From the NCBI RefSeq assembly GCF_021582875.1, contig NZ_CP091138.1:2604001-2668000 (forward strand): a DNA stretch of 64,000 nt, in the 5' to 3' direction. The stretch is from Microbacterium sp. KUDC0406. GTDB lineage: Bacteria > Actinomycetota > Actinomycetes > Actinomycetales > Microbacteriaceae. The position numbers and the translations under genes were made by a program. Numbering within the stretch: position 1 is the first letter of the stretch; each line of letters starts with the position of its first letter. The notes below the pieces were generated by a model. That model was given only the letters and a program-made list of their open reading frames with translations, did no database searches and was not told where the DNA came from. Below are positions 27,949 to 35,850 of this stretch, in pieces.

Positions 27949-27984
27949 CTGCTCCCGTGCCGGTTCGCGCCGGCACGGGAGCAG
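27949..27984. terminator. Hairpin after the SRPBCC gene
   Basis: Perfect 15-bp arms CTGCTCCCGTGCCGG (27949-27963) and CCGGCACGGGAGCAG (27970-27984) with a six-base loop, placed after the SRPBCC stop and before the hydrolase start on the same strand. Confidence 0.75.
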
Positions 27985-27997
27985 AACAGGGCGGATG

Positions 27998-28984
27998 CTA
28001 CGGCACGAGCACCGTCCGCTCGAGGCGGTCGTATCCCGCCTCCATGCCGTCGATCATGCCCGTCGCGAGGATCATGTCGCGCGTGTCCTTGTCGGGGTAC
28101 TCGATGAGCAGCGTGATGAGGGTCGCGCCGTCCTCCTCGTACAGGCTGAGGTCGTTCAGGGTGCTCGGCCCCTCGGTGCCGATCATCATCTCGGTGGTGA
28201 CCGCGCGGCGCGGGGCGTCGATGAGCAGCACGTCGCCCTCGAAGCCGAACGGCTCGCCCTCGGTGTCTCCGACCGGCGCCCACGAGGTGCGGTAGTGCTG
28301 GCCGACGGTGTCGGACGGCGTCGCCTCCGTCATCACCCAGCCGTCGGGTCCGGTCATCCACTGCTTGGTGAGCTCGGGGTCGAGGTGTGCTCGCCAGACC
28401 AGTTCGCGCGGGCCGTTCACCAGGCGGGTGATGCGCACGTGGGTGTCGTCCAGGTATTCCAGGCGGGTGCCCTTGCCCTGGGCGTACTCGCGCAGGTCGT
28501 GCAGCACGGCGTCGAGCTGGCCCATAGCCTGGCGGGTGCCCTCGATGACGCCCATCTCGACGACCTGCTGCAGCGCCTCGACCGAGTCGAAGTGGCTGAC
28601 GCAGACCATGCGCGTGCCGCCGTCGGTCTCGGTGAAGTCGTAGGTCATGCGCATCGCGGGGAAGCCGTCGAGCGGTTCGCCGGCATCGTCGACGAAGGAG
28701 TCCAGCGCCTCGAAGCGGTGCGGAGCCTCGATGGTGAGGAACTCCCAGCGGCCCGAGGACTTCTCTCCGTGCGGGCTGGTCATGTGGTACTGCGCGAAGC
28801 CGCCAGGCCGGTGGTCGAAGCTCGTGAACGTGGCCGGCCAGCCCGGAGGGCCCCAGAAGCGCTCGAGCTGGCGCGGGTTCGAGTACGCGTCCCAGACGCG
28901 ATCGACGGATGCCGCGAACTCGGCGGTCACGGTGAGGGTGAGAGCCTCGGGGTCGTTGGTGATGTCGATGACAGGCATTGTCAT
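27998..28984 (-). CDS. Tandem SRPBCC/AHSA1-domain protein
   Basis: 328 aa with two AHSA1-type START-like domains. The first (about 12-160) has [20 protein letters not shown] and [14 protein letters not shown], the second (about 170-325) [20 protein letters not shown] and [16 protein letters not shown]. Such domains bind hydrophobic ligands and are often cotranscribed with an ArsR regulator, as here: its ATG overlaps the ArsR stop (ATGA), so translation is probably coupled. Confidence 0.88.
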   Translation of the reverse strand: MTMPVIDITNDPEALTLTVTAEFAASVDRVWDAYSNPRQLERFWGPPGWPATFTSFDHRPGGFAQYHMTSPHGEKSSGRWEFLTIEAPHRFEALDSFVDDAGEPLDGFPAMRMTYDFTETDGGTRMVCVSHFDSVEALQQVVEMGVIEGTRQAMGQLDAVLHDLREYAQGKGTRLEYLDDTHVRITRLVNGPRELVWRAHLDPELTKQWMTGPDGWVMTEATPSDTVGQHYRTSWAPVGDTEGEPFGFEGDVLLIDAPRRAVTTEMMIGTEGPSTLNDLSLYEEDGATLITLLIEYPDKDTRDMILATGMIDGMEAGYDRLERTVLVP

Positions 28985-29487
28985 TCTCCTTGTTCCGGTC
29001 GTGCGGTTTCGTTGTGGGCCCCTGAGCTCGTCGAAGGGTGGGTCCCTGAGCTTGTCGAAGGGTGGGTCCCTGAGCTTGTCGAAGGGTGGGTCCCTGAGCT
29101 CGTCGAAGGATGGGGCCCTGAGCTTGTCGAAGGGTGGGTCCCTGAGCTTGTCGAAGGGCCGGCCAGCAGGTCGTCGAGTCGGGCGATGCGCGAGCGCCAG
29201 AGTTCCTCGTAGCGCGCGAGCAGTGCCTTGGCGCGGGCAATCATGTCGGGGTTCGCGCGGACCAGCCGCTCGCGTCCCTCGGCGCGCTTGACGACCAGCC
29301 GTGCCTCTTCGAGGACGGCGACGTGCTTCTGGACCGCGGCGAACGACATGTCGTAGTCGCGGGCCAGCTGGGAGACGGACTGTTCGCGATCGATCGTCCG
29401 GCGCAGGATGTCGCGCCGGGTCGACGTCGCCAGTGCGTGGAACACACGGTCGATCTCCGTCTCACTCAGTTCTGTTTGTGCAACCAT
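28981..29487 (-). CDS. ArsR-family regulator with a repeat-derived C-terminal tail
   Basis: 168 aa. Winged helix in residues about 12-95 ([53 protein letters not shown]). There are no metal-binding Cys residues, as in the ArsR regulators paired with SRPBCC genes. From about residue 110 the protein is a tail of PSTSSGTH units, encoded by the repeats at 29015-29162; it reads through them without a stop and ends [10 protein letters not shown] at the coupled SRPBCC start. Whether the tail matters to function is unknown. Confidence 0.88.
   Translation of the reverse strand: MVAQTELSETEIDRVFHALATSTRRDILRRTIDREQSVSQLARDYDMSFAAVQKHVAVLEEARLVVKRAEGRERLVRANPDMIARAKALLARYEELWRSRIARLDDLLAGPSTSSGTHPSTSSGPHPSTSSGTHPSTSSGTHPSTSSGTHPSTSSGAHNETARPEQGE
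29015..29162. repeat. Tandem CCCTGAGCTTGTCGAAGGG repeats (about 7 units)
   Basis: Units of 24 bp, CCCTGAGCT(C/T)GTCGAAGG plus GTGGGT, repeated about seven times with small changes. CCCTGAGCTTGTCGAAGGG is a short repeat I know to be common in many actinobacterial and sphingomonad genomes. The 24-bp period preserves the ArsR frame. Confidence 0.92.
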
Positions 29488-29557
29488 TTGGTTGTACGTT
29501 ACGACGAGCGGATGCCGGTGTCAAGACCTGTTCACGGATTCGCCGCAGCACACATCG

Positions 29558-29622
29558 GGGGCCGACACGCCAGATGTCGGACGCTTTCGCGGCATCCGTC
29601 CGACATCTGGCGTGTCGGCCCC
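29558..29622. repeat. Long perfect inverted repeat next to the gdh remnant
   Basis: Perfect 26-bp arms (29558-29583 and 29597-29622; left arm begins GGGGCCGACACGCCAGATGT) with a 13-base loop. It lies upstream of the ArsR gene and beside the displaced gdh 3' end; in the ancestral order it would be the terminator-side palindrome after gdh. Confidence 0.8.
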
Positions 29623-29644
29623 GGAAATGTAACGCCGGCCCTGC

Positions 29645-29869
29645 TCACCGCACCAGCGACCGCAGCCTCCGCACCGCCACCGACAGCGTCGCCAACCCGT
29701 CGCCGTCCTCCGCGACAGCCGCGGCGAGCGCCTCGTCGAGCACACGCCGGGCCGATGGGCCGCCCTGCTCCAGCCATGCCTCGATCCGGGCATCCGGGTC
29801 GGTCGCATCGGTCTGCTGCGCGATGGTCGCGGTGAGTTCGATCATCACGGCGTACAGGTCGTCGCGCAT
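29645..29869 (-). pseudogene. Displaced 3' end of NAD-glutamate dehydrogenase gene
   Basis: Encodes MRDDLYAVMIELTATIAQQT and on to RRLRSLVR and stop, the last 74 residues of the gdh gene at 35623-40413, with two residue differences. At DNA level I count about 14 differences over about 228 bp, mostly silent. Similarity stops abruptly at about 29872. It has no promoter or start of its own. It marks the far edge of the insertion that separates it from gdh. Confidence 0.88.
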
Positions 29870-30156
29870 GGTCGAAGGCGGATGCCGCCGGCATCCGAGC
29901 CGTCCACCGACACCGCCGGCCAGCGGATCATCCGCGCGATCGACGCCGAGGCGATGCGACCGGGCGAACTCCAGGTATATCCAAGACCATCAAGGCCGTT
30001 AGGCGGGGCCGATGATCGAAACCATTGAGAGCAGACGATCGCGGCATTCTCAGTGCCTCTCATGAGCGACCGGTCCTCAGCGCTGCGATCTTCACCTCCG
30101 ATATCGGGCATGGAGCCGCCCTGCGATCGCGGACGGCTCCATGCCAGGTCGGCTGG
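29870..30156. other. Junction sequence without a supported gene
   Basis: Between the gdh remnant and the MFS gene. On the plus strand 29883-29985 reads as a coding-like fragment (ATG at 29883, TDTAGQRIIRAIDAEAMRPG) that degenerates, possibly the start of a gene cut by the insertion. Nothing else recognised. Confidence 0.4.
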
Positions 30157-31368
30157 CTAGGCGACGGTCTTATCCCGCCCCGCGTTCAGCGCTCCCGCGA
30201 CGAGAAGGAGCAGCGCGGCGCTTACGGCGGTCCAGACGATTGCGGTTGGAGCGCCAGCCAGCTGCAGTCCGACGCCGATGAGTGCGCTTCCGGCCGCTGA
30301 GCCGAAGTTGTGGCTGGTGTTCACCCAGGTCGTCGCCGAGTTCTGCCGACGCTCGCCACCCATCGTGCCGGCGGTCATGTATCCGACGATCATGATCGGT
30401 GAGAAGAACAGACCCGCGACAGCCAGGATCACCACCACAGCGACCGCGCTGGAGAAGAAGGTCAGCGCCATGAGCACCGATGCCATCAACAGCGTGAGCA
30501 CAGCGAGCTGACGGAAGGGACTAGCTGACAGACGAAGGCGCCCGAAGATCAGGCCGCCTATCGCGCTTCCTCCGGCGAAGCAGCCCAGCGCGATACCCGC
30601 TGCCGTCGAGCCCCCGTTACCCGAGAGGATGTCAGGCACGGCGACGCTCACCGCACCGGACAAGCCACCCGCGATCAGCACCGGGATCACGATCGTGAGG
30701 AAGCGTCTCTCCAGGATCAGCGGACGCTGACCCCGATCACTCGTGCCCGCTCTCGCGCGCGTCCCCATCTCACCCACTGCTGAGGTGGAGACGAAGAGCA
30801 GCCCTCCGACGAGAACCAGCACGGCAGGGCCGAACAGCACAACTTCCGGGCTCGCGACAGTCAACGCGAGCCCCGCCACTGCCGGACCGGCCAAGTAGAG
30901 CAGCTCTTCGACGACCGCGTCCAAGCTCATGGCGCGCTTGAGAAGCTCCCCTTCACGGGCGAGCGATGACCAGGCGACTCTCATCGTCGGCCCGAGCGGC
31001 GGCGCGACCACTCCCGCCAAGGCGCTCAGTGCCAACAGCAGGATCCCGCCTGCCGAAGAGAGAGCCGCGACGGCGATCGCGCTGATCGCCGTCGAGAAGA
31101 GGACCACCAGGATCGTCAAGATCCTGCGGGCACCGAATCGGTCGATGAACCACGCTCGCACCGGTGCGAGGAAACTCGCGCCGGCACCATAGAGCGCGAT
31201 CGCGGCACCGGCTTGAGCAATGGAGCCTGTCGCATCGGTTACGGCGTACAGCAGGGGGAGAAAGACGAGGGCGTATGCCGCCCGTCCGATGAGTGCAGTC
31301 CCGAACGTGACGGGGACTCTGGGCAGTTTGAGCACGTCGAAGTAACGTGCCTCCGAAGTGGATGGCAT
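30157..31368 (-). CDS. Major facilitator superfamily transporter
   Basis: 403 aa, about 12 hydrophobic helices in two halves, with the MFS loop motif FIDRFGARR after helix 2 and LIFGRLRLS in the second half. GAGG sits before the ATG at 31368 (MPSTSEARYFDV). It looks like a small-molecule exporter; substrate unknown. It lies inside the segment bounded by the two gdh 3' copies and is somewhat lower in GC than the core genes. A 7-bp-stem hairpin (AGCACGC TCC GCGTGCT) lies in its leader. Confidence 0.88.
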   Translation of the reverse strand: MPSTSEARYFDVLKLPRVPVTFGTALIGRAAYALVFLPLLYAVTDATGSIAQAGAAIALYGAGASFLAPVRAWFIDRFGARRILTILVVLFSTAISAIAVAALSSAGGILLLALSALAGVVAPPLGPTMRVAWSSLAREGELLKRAMSLDAVVEELLYLAGPAVAGLALTVASPEVVLFGPAVLVLVGGLLFVSTSAVGEMGTRARAGTSDRGQRPLILERRFLTIVIPVLIAGGLSGAVSVAVPDILSGNGGSTAAGIALGCFAGGSAIGGLIFGRLRLSASPFRQLAVLTLLMASVLMALTFFSSAVAVVVILAVAGLFFSPIMIVGYMTAGTMGGERRQNSATTWVNTSHNFGSAAGSALIGVGLQLAGAPTAIVWTAVSAALLLLVAGALNAGRDKTVA

Positions 31369-31699
31369 GGAAGAACCTCATGCTGAAGAGCACGCGGAGC
31401 GTGCTGGTGAATATGGATCGGTGAGGTGACGCGACCAGAAAGCCGCCGCTACCGATCAATCACAGGCATGAAGCATGAGCACACTCTAAGCGATCGCGAG
31501 CGCCGTGACCGCCCGCGGCCCATACGCAAGCGCCACAAGGGCTCTCGTGAAGTGATACACAGTGTCGCTTCACCGCGTTTCTGGCGCCTTGGGACTGCTG
31601 CACACTTGCCGTCCGCATGAATGTCTGACTGGCGCGACATACTGTTTCCAGATGTTCGAGTAAGCGCTACTGTGCGCGATCGACAGAGGGGACAGCACA
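31369..31699. other. Promoter region between MFS and the HEPN-motif gene
   Basis: Lower-GC, non-coding. It holds the MFS leader hairpin, an imperfect palindrome GTGAAGTGATAC...GTGTCGCTTCAC near 31549-31575, the left copy of the 22-bp direct repeat, and AGAGGGGACA as ribosome binding site for the GTG at 31700. Confidence 0.45.
31560..31581. repeat. 22-bp direct repeat, left copy
   Basis: Matches 34166-34187 with two differences (CAGTGTC then G or A, CTTCACCG then C or T, GTTTC). The pair brackets the HEPN-motif gene. Both copies lie in locally palindromic sequence. Confidence 0.65.
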
Positions 31700-34035
31700 G
31701 TGACTGGAGCTACGGCGCAGCAGCTGCTTGAGCGGCACACGGATTCCTCATGGCGGGGTCGTTTCCTCGACGTGTCGGATCTCGTCGAGGTCCTCCGGGA
31801 CTGCATCATCGGAGACGAATACTCCATTCCGGACGATCTTAACGAGTCCATCGTCCTTACCGAAGCGGGAAATCGGCTCAAGAGCAAGCTCATCCGCAAG
31901 GAAGATGTCCCCGCGAAGGAAGCACACCTCATGTGTGCGCTGTCCATCGGCCATGACGAGGTCTTCATCGATGTGGCGGCCACCGATATCAGTAGTCTCG
32001 TTTCTTCGATCTCGCGTCAGATTCGGGAAGGGCTGATCCGGTTCCCCTTCATCTACTGGCGGCATCTGTACGACGCGTTCTCGGACCAGTTTGAGGAAGA
32101 GCAGGACTCGTTGACGTCCGAAGAGACGATCAAGATCCTCAATGCCATACCGACGGGCGTCTTCCAGTACGGCAGATTCGTGATTGGCCCTGCCGGGCTC
32201 TCGGAGTCCACTCACACCCGAGCGCTCCGATTCTCCAAACGGGTTCCTGCGTACCATTGCAGCGATCCAGTGTGCAGGGACCTCCACTTCGTCGTGCTCA
32301 GCACCAGCCACAAGGCAGAAATCAACGCGCACCGGCACAAGCTGGTACGCGTCCTGGAGTCGAACGGTGAACCGGAAGCGGACTGGTCAGGTCTCGCGAT
32401 GGAGCTCAATCGGCTGAGTGAAAGCCACTTCGGGAACCACTGGATCTCGCCGATGGTGACGTTGCTGGGTGATGCGCTCAGCGACGAGGAGCTCACCAAG
32501 CTTGCCGCCTCGTTGGGCCGCCCCAGCATCGATGGGGGTCGCCCCGAGTTGCTTGAGTCAATACTGCAGGTGAGTGACCAGTCAATCGCAGCGAAGCTCG
32601 ACGAGCTTGTAACCTCCGGAGAGATCACCGTGCCTGAGGGCGAAGTCCGCCGACCAGTCTCAACGGCACATCTTCGCTCCGGCGCGTATCGACTACAGCC
32701 ACAGCTCGGCACGAGAGGCGTCCGGTTCGTATCTGGCGATCAGGGTCTTGCGACACTGCGCGAGCGGGAACTGATCAAGAAGCTCTATCTCACGGACAAC
32801 GAGCATGAACGCCACGAACTCGATTGGCAGTTGCGCTCGGTAGACGGCGTGTCTCTCGAGACTCGCCTGGATGAATTTCTCCGCACGCGGTCGCCGCAGG
32901 AGGCCCTCGCACGGTTGGTTCTGACGCGCAGCAGTAGTGCGATTGCGGCGAGCGAAGTGGTCGGGCTTGGGGACCTCGACGGGATGAGCGACGATGAACT
33001 CATTGCTCGGTTAGCGTGGAAGCTTGGCTTCGAAGTGGACGACGCAGACGATAGTCACGCAACCTTCTGGCGCCAGCACGAGAAGCTCGCGGCCACAGTG
33101 CAAAGTTGGCTTGGCTCTGGCCCAGGAGACACGAACGAATTCAAGGGACAGGCCTCGACGTACTTCTTCTCCTCGAAGGCATCCTTGAGGAGAGTCTGGC
33201 GTTTGCCTCTTGGGCGCTACTCCGCGATCACATCGCGGCGGCACGACCGTTCAGTTACGACAACGAAAGTGATCGTCGATCTGGGCTAGACCTTCTTCAA
33301 TCAACTTCTGCAGATTGGACCGAGAAGCGGCCGAAAGAGACACTTCGATTCACAGGCCGGCTCACGATGTACTCCCTGGTGCGCGGGTTCGGCGTGCTCG
33401 CTGACGCGCTCAACGCAGTGCGGAGCCGGTCGGTTGACTATGTCAGGCCTTCCGACGACTTCCCTGATTTCGCCACCCGCAGTGCACTTCAGAGCTTTCC
33501 CTTCGAATCCACCCGCCCTTTCCTGGATCTCGCGGGCCACAGCCGTGAACGTGTGATCGAAGGGCTCAACGAGGTGGAAGCGACACTTGACGCCGAGCAG
33601 CTGTCGCGTGTCAGAAATGATTACTCGCACTATCGCCGGACTTCACCGGAGCTCGTTGCCATGGAGGCCACGCTGGAGTCCGTCGGACGTGCTGTACGGG
33701 CCATCGAGAACCTCGGCTTCGGACTCAATCTGTGCACGCCTTCGACCGAGACCACCGACCAGTGGGGCCGCCGAAGCATCACGTTTGTTGGGCCACGGAG
33801 CCTCACACACGTCTTCGCGCGTCCGTCGAGTCTCGAATGGGTCGGACTACCGTCGCTGCGGTCCCGTCAATACCTTGTCCGCTCGGCCGCCTTTGACGAT
33901 GCGAACGAGGTCCTTCGTTTCGAGCGTCGTTACGACGGCGAGTATGCAACGCTGTGGGATTCCTACCCCCGTCCTCGGAAGAAGTCTGCTCCGACGATTG
34001 ACGGAACGATCGAGCCCCATCCACTGGGCGCATAG
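31700..34035 (+). CDS. Large unrecognised protein with HEPN-type motif, one frameshift
   Basis: GTG start at 31700 (TGATAQQLLERHTDSS) with AGGGG upstream. The frame is open to 33289, but a second frame (from about 33150 to 34035) continues without a gap of sense (LDVLLLLEGILEESLAFAS). One missing G near 33151 would join them into about 778 aa. Residues about 190-200 hold a Cys-rich HCSDPVCRDLHFVVLST. The C-terminal helical region has RNDYSH (about residues 639-644) followed by YRRTSPELVAMEATLESVG, which fits the HEPN catalytic pattern R-N-x3-H of RNases. No other known domain seen. Lower GC and island location suggest horizontal transfer; a defence role is inference only. Confidence 0.7.
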
Positions 34036-34165
34036 CCTGCCTCTCCGTGAGGAACGGATTCTCCATAGGGGGCGCTCGCGCTTTGCGTCGAGCGCCCGAA
34101 TCCTGCGGAAAGTGTTACGACAAAGCCGTGCCGATCAACGGCTGACCGACGCTAGTCGTGACATC

Positions 34166-34187
34166 CAGTGTCACTTCACCGTGTTTC
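34166..34187. repeat. 22-bp direct repeat, right copy
   Basis: CAGTGTCACTTCACCGTGTT plus TC; 20 of 22 bases match 31560-31581, 2.6 kb away, on the other side of the HEPN-motif gene. Confidence 0.65.
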
Positions 34188-34245
34188 CGACATTCCTGTC
34201 GGGGCGAGCCTCGCGGTCCCTCGTGGCGCCGCTCGGCACGAGCGG

Positions 34246-34262
34246 CCGCAGCCTCCGCACCG
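34246..34262. repeat. 17-bp third copy of a gdh-end sequence
   Basis: CCGCAGCCTCCGCACCG is identical to 29660-29676 in the gdh remnant and differs by one base from 35638-35654 in the intact gdh. It is a candidate recombination or attachment core inside the accessory segment. Confidence 0.45.
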
Positions 34263-34336
34263 GAGTTCGTTGAGCTGTTCATTACAACACCGCTCAAATG
34301 TTAAATAGAGTCCTGCTCATCTGTTAGATTGGGCCG

Positions 34337-35606
34337 GTGGACTACACGAGACGGTCGATCGATGACGACCTCGACGAGCTGTTCCCCCACCTGGCGGCCA
34401 TCGCGATCGAGGGCGCAAAGGGCGTGGGCAAGACGGCGACAGCCACGCGACGGTCCAGAACGGTCATCTCCCTCAATCAAGCCAGAGACCGCGAGCTTGT
34501 CGGCAGCGACGCCGACTACATCATCGAGCGCGAGGCACCGGTCTTCATCGATGAATGGCAGCTCGTCCCAGAAGTATGGGAGCGGGTCCGTACTGCCGTC
34601 GATGAGGACGCAAGCGGTGGGCGATTCCTGCTCGCCGGATCCGGCGGGGCTTGCATCCGACGTGCGGATCCATTCGGGCGCAGGGCGCGTCGTCCGGATA
34701 CCGATGCGCCCCCTGTCCTTCCACGAGCGCGGTGTCGCCGCGCCGACGGTGTCGTTGTCTGGACTGCTCGCAGGACGACAGGAGATCTCCGGGCGCACAG
34801 ATGTCGATATCGAGGTCTACGTCGACGAGATCCTCCGATCCGGGTTCCCCGGGATCAGGAACCTCCCGGATACCCCGCGAAGGGTTCAGCTGGACAGTTA
34901 CCTGAATCGGATCGTCGATCGTGATCTGCCGGAGAACGGTGTCTCCGTGCGGCGACCGGCCGCACTCCGCGCGTGGCTGAATGCCTACGCAGCCGCGACC
35001 GCTACGGATGCGTCCTATTCGACGATTCTGGATGCCGCCACTCCCGGTGAGGGTGACAAGCCGACGCGGCAGACCGTCGCCACCTACCGCGAACAGCTGC
35101 AACGGCTGTTCGTCCTCGATCCGCTTGAGGCCTGGCATCCGGCGCTCACACCTCTGAAGCGGCTCACGAAGGCACCGAAGCACCACCTCGTCGACCCGGC
35201 TCTCGCTGCGCGAGTCGTCGGCGTCGGGAAGGACGGACTGCTCCGCGGCGAGGGCGAGCGCGTCGCTGCCGAATCGGGAACCTGGCTCGGCGCCCTCTTC
35301 GAATCTCTCGTCGCCCTGAGCGTGCGAGCATCGCTCGGTATCACCGGCGCTCGCGCGTACCATCTGCGCACGGCGAACACCGAGCACGAGATCGATCTCG
35401 TCCTCGAAGGCGAGGACCGCAAGGTGGTCGCCATCGAGGTCAAGCTCGCAGCCACGGTCAGCGACCGGGACGTGCGCCACCTCAACTGGTTGAGGGCCGA
35501 GATCGGTGATCGCCTGGTGGAGCGGGTCGTGGTGACGACGGGGCGGGACGCGTATCGGCGACGCGACGGCGTCGCCGTGGTGCCGCTCGCACTCCTGGGC
35601 CGCTGA
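34337..35606 (+). CDS. AAA ATPase with DUF4143 domain, one frameshift
   Basis: GTG start (DYTRRSIDDDLDELFPHL) with TAGATT close upstream. Walker A is EGAKGVGKT, Walker B PVFIDEWQ, then RFLLAGS. One extra base at 34643/34644 moves the rest (GLASDVRIHSGAGRVVR, MRPLSFHERGV) into another frame; removing it gives LLAGSAGLASDVR and about 422 aa. The C-terminal DUF4143 part has HEIDLVLEG and VVAIEVKLAATV, the EID...EVK arrangement of PD-(D/E)XK-like folds. Proteins of this family (COG1373) are common on mobile DNA; their role is poorly known. It ends 17 nt from the gdh stop, convergent. Confidence 0.85.
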
Positions 35607-35622
35607 CCTGCCCCGGCCCCGC

Positions 35623-35850
35623 TCACCGCACCAGCGACCGCAGCCTTCGCACCGCCACCGACAGCGTGGCCAGTCCGTCGCCGTCCTCCGCCACCGCCGC
35701 GGCGAGCGCCTCGTCCAGCACACGCCTGGCCGAGGGGCCGCCCTGCTCCAGCCAGGCCTCGATCCGGGCATCCGGGTCGGCCGCGTCGGTCTGCTGCGCG
35801 ATGGTCGAGGTGAGCTCGATCATCACGGCGTACAGGTCGTCGCGCATGGT
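35623..35850. repeat. Direct repeat of gdh 3' end, right copy
   Basis: Pairs with 29645-29872 in the same orientation. About 94% identical by eye; both copies end abruptly at the same point upstream (GGTCG, 29872 and about 35850). Confidence 0.85.

Larger units (their letters stand above)
34036..34336. other. Intergenic region with repeat copies and a promoter
   Basis: No gene supported. It contains the right 22-bp direct repeat (34166-34187), a GTGACA...TGTCAC palindrome, a 17-bp match to the gdh end (34246-34262), and near 34325 a TAGATT box just ahead of the GTG start of the ATPase gene. Confidence 0.5.

Noticed and set aside
29015..29162. Possible CRISPR array
   Set aside because: Units of 24 bp follow each other with no unique spacers, and no cas genes are present.
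31449..31640. Small minus-strand gene upstream of the MFS gene
   Set aside because: Arg-rich peptide without start context, overlapping a repeat and promoter region.
33140..33190. Programmed -1 frameshift in the HEPN-motif gene
   Set aside because: No slippery heptamer of the X-XXY-YYZ type and no clear downstream pseudoknot; nine other single-base shifts in the window favour error.
33106..33289. Two overlapping genes instead of one frameshifted HEPN-motif gene
   Set aside because: The second frame would start at an unconvincing TTG with no ribosome site, and sense flows from one frame to the other at one point.
34036..34336. tRNA gene as attachment site near the insertion
   Set aside because: No cloverleaf or conserved GTTCGA(T)C loop could be fitted; no tRNA or rRNA gene recognised anywhere in the window.
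29870..35622. Prophage or integrative element with its own integrase
   Set aside because: No integrase, relaxase, structural or replication gene can be found in the segment.
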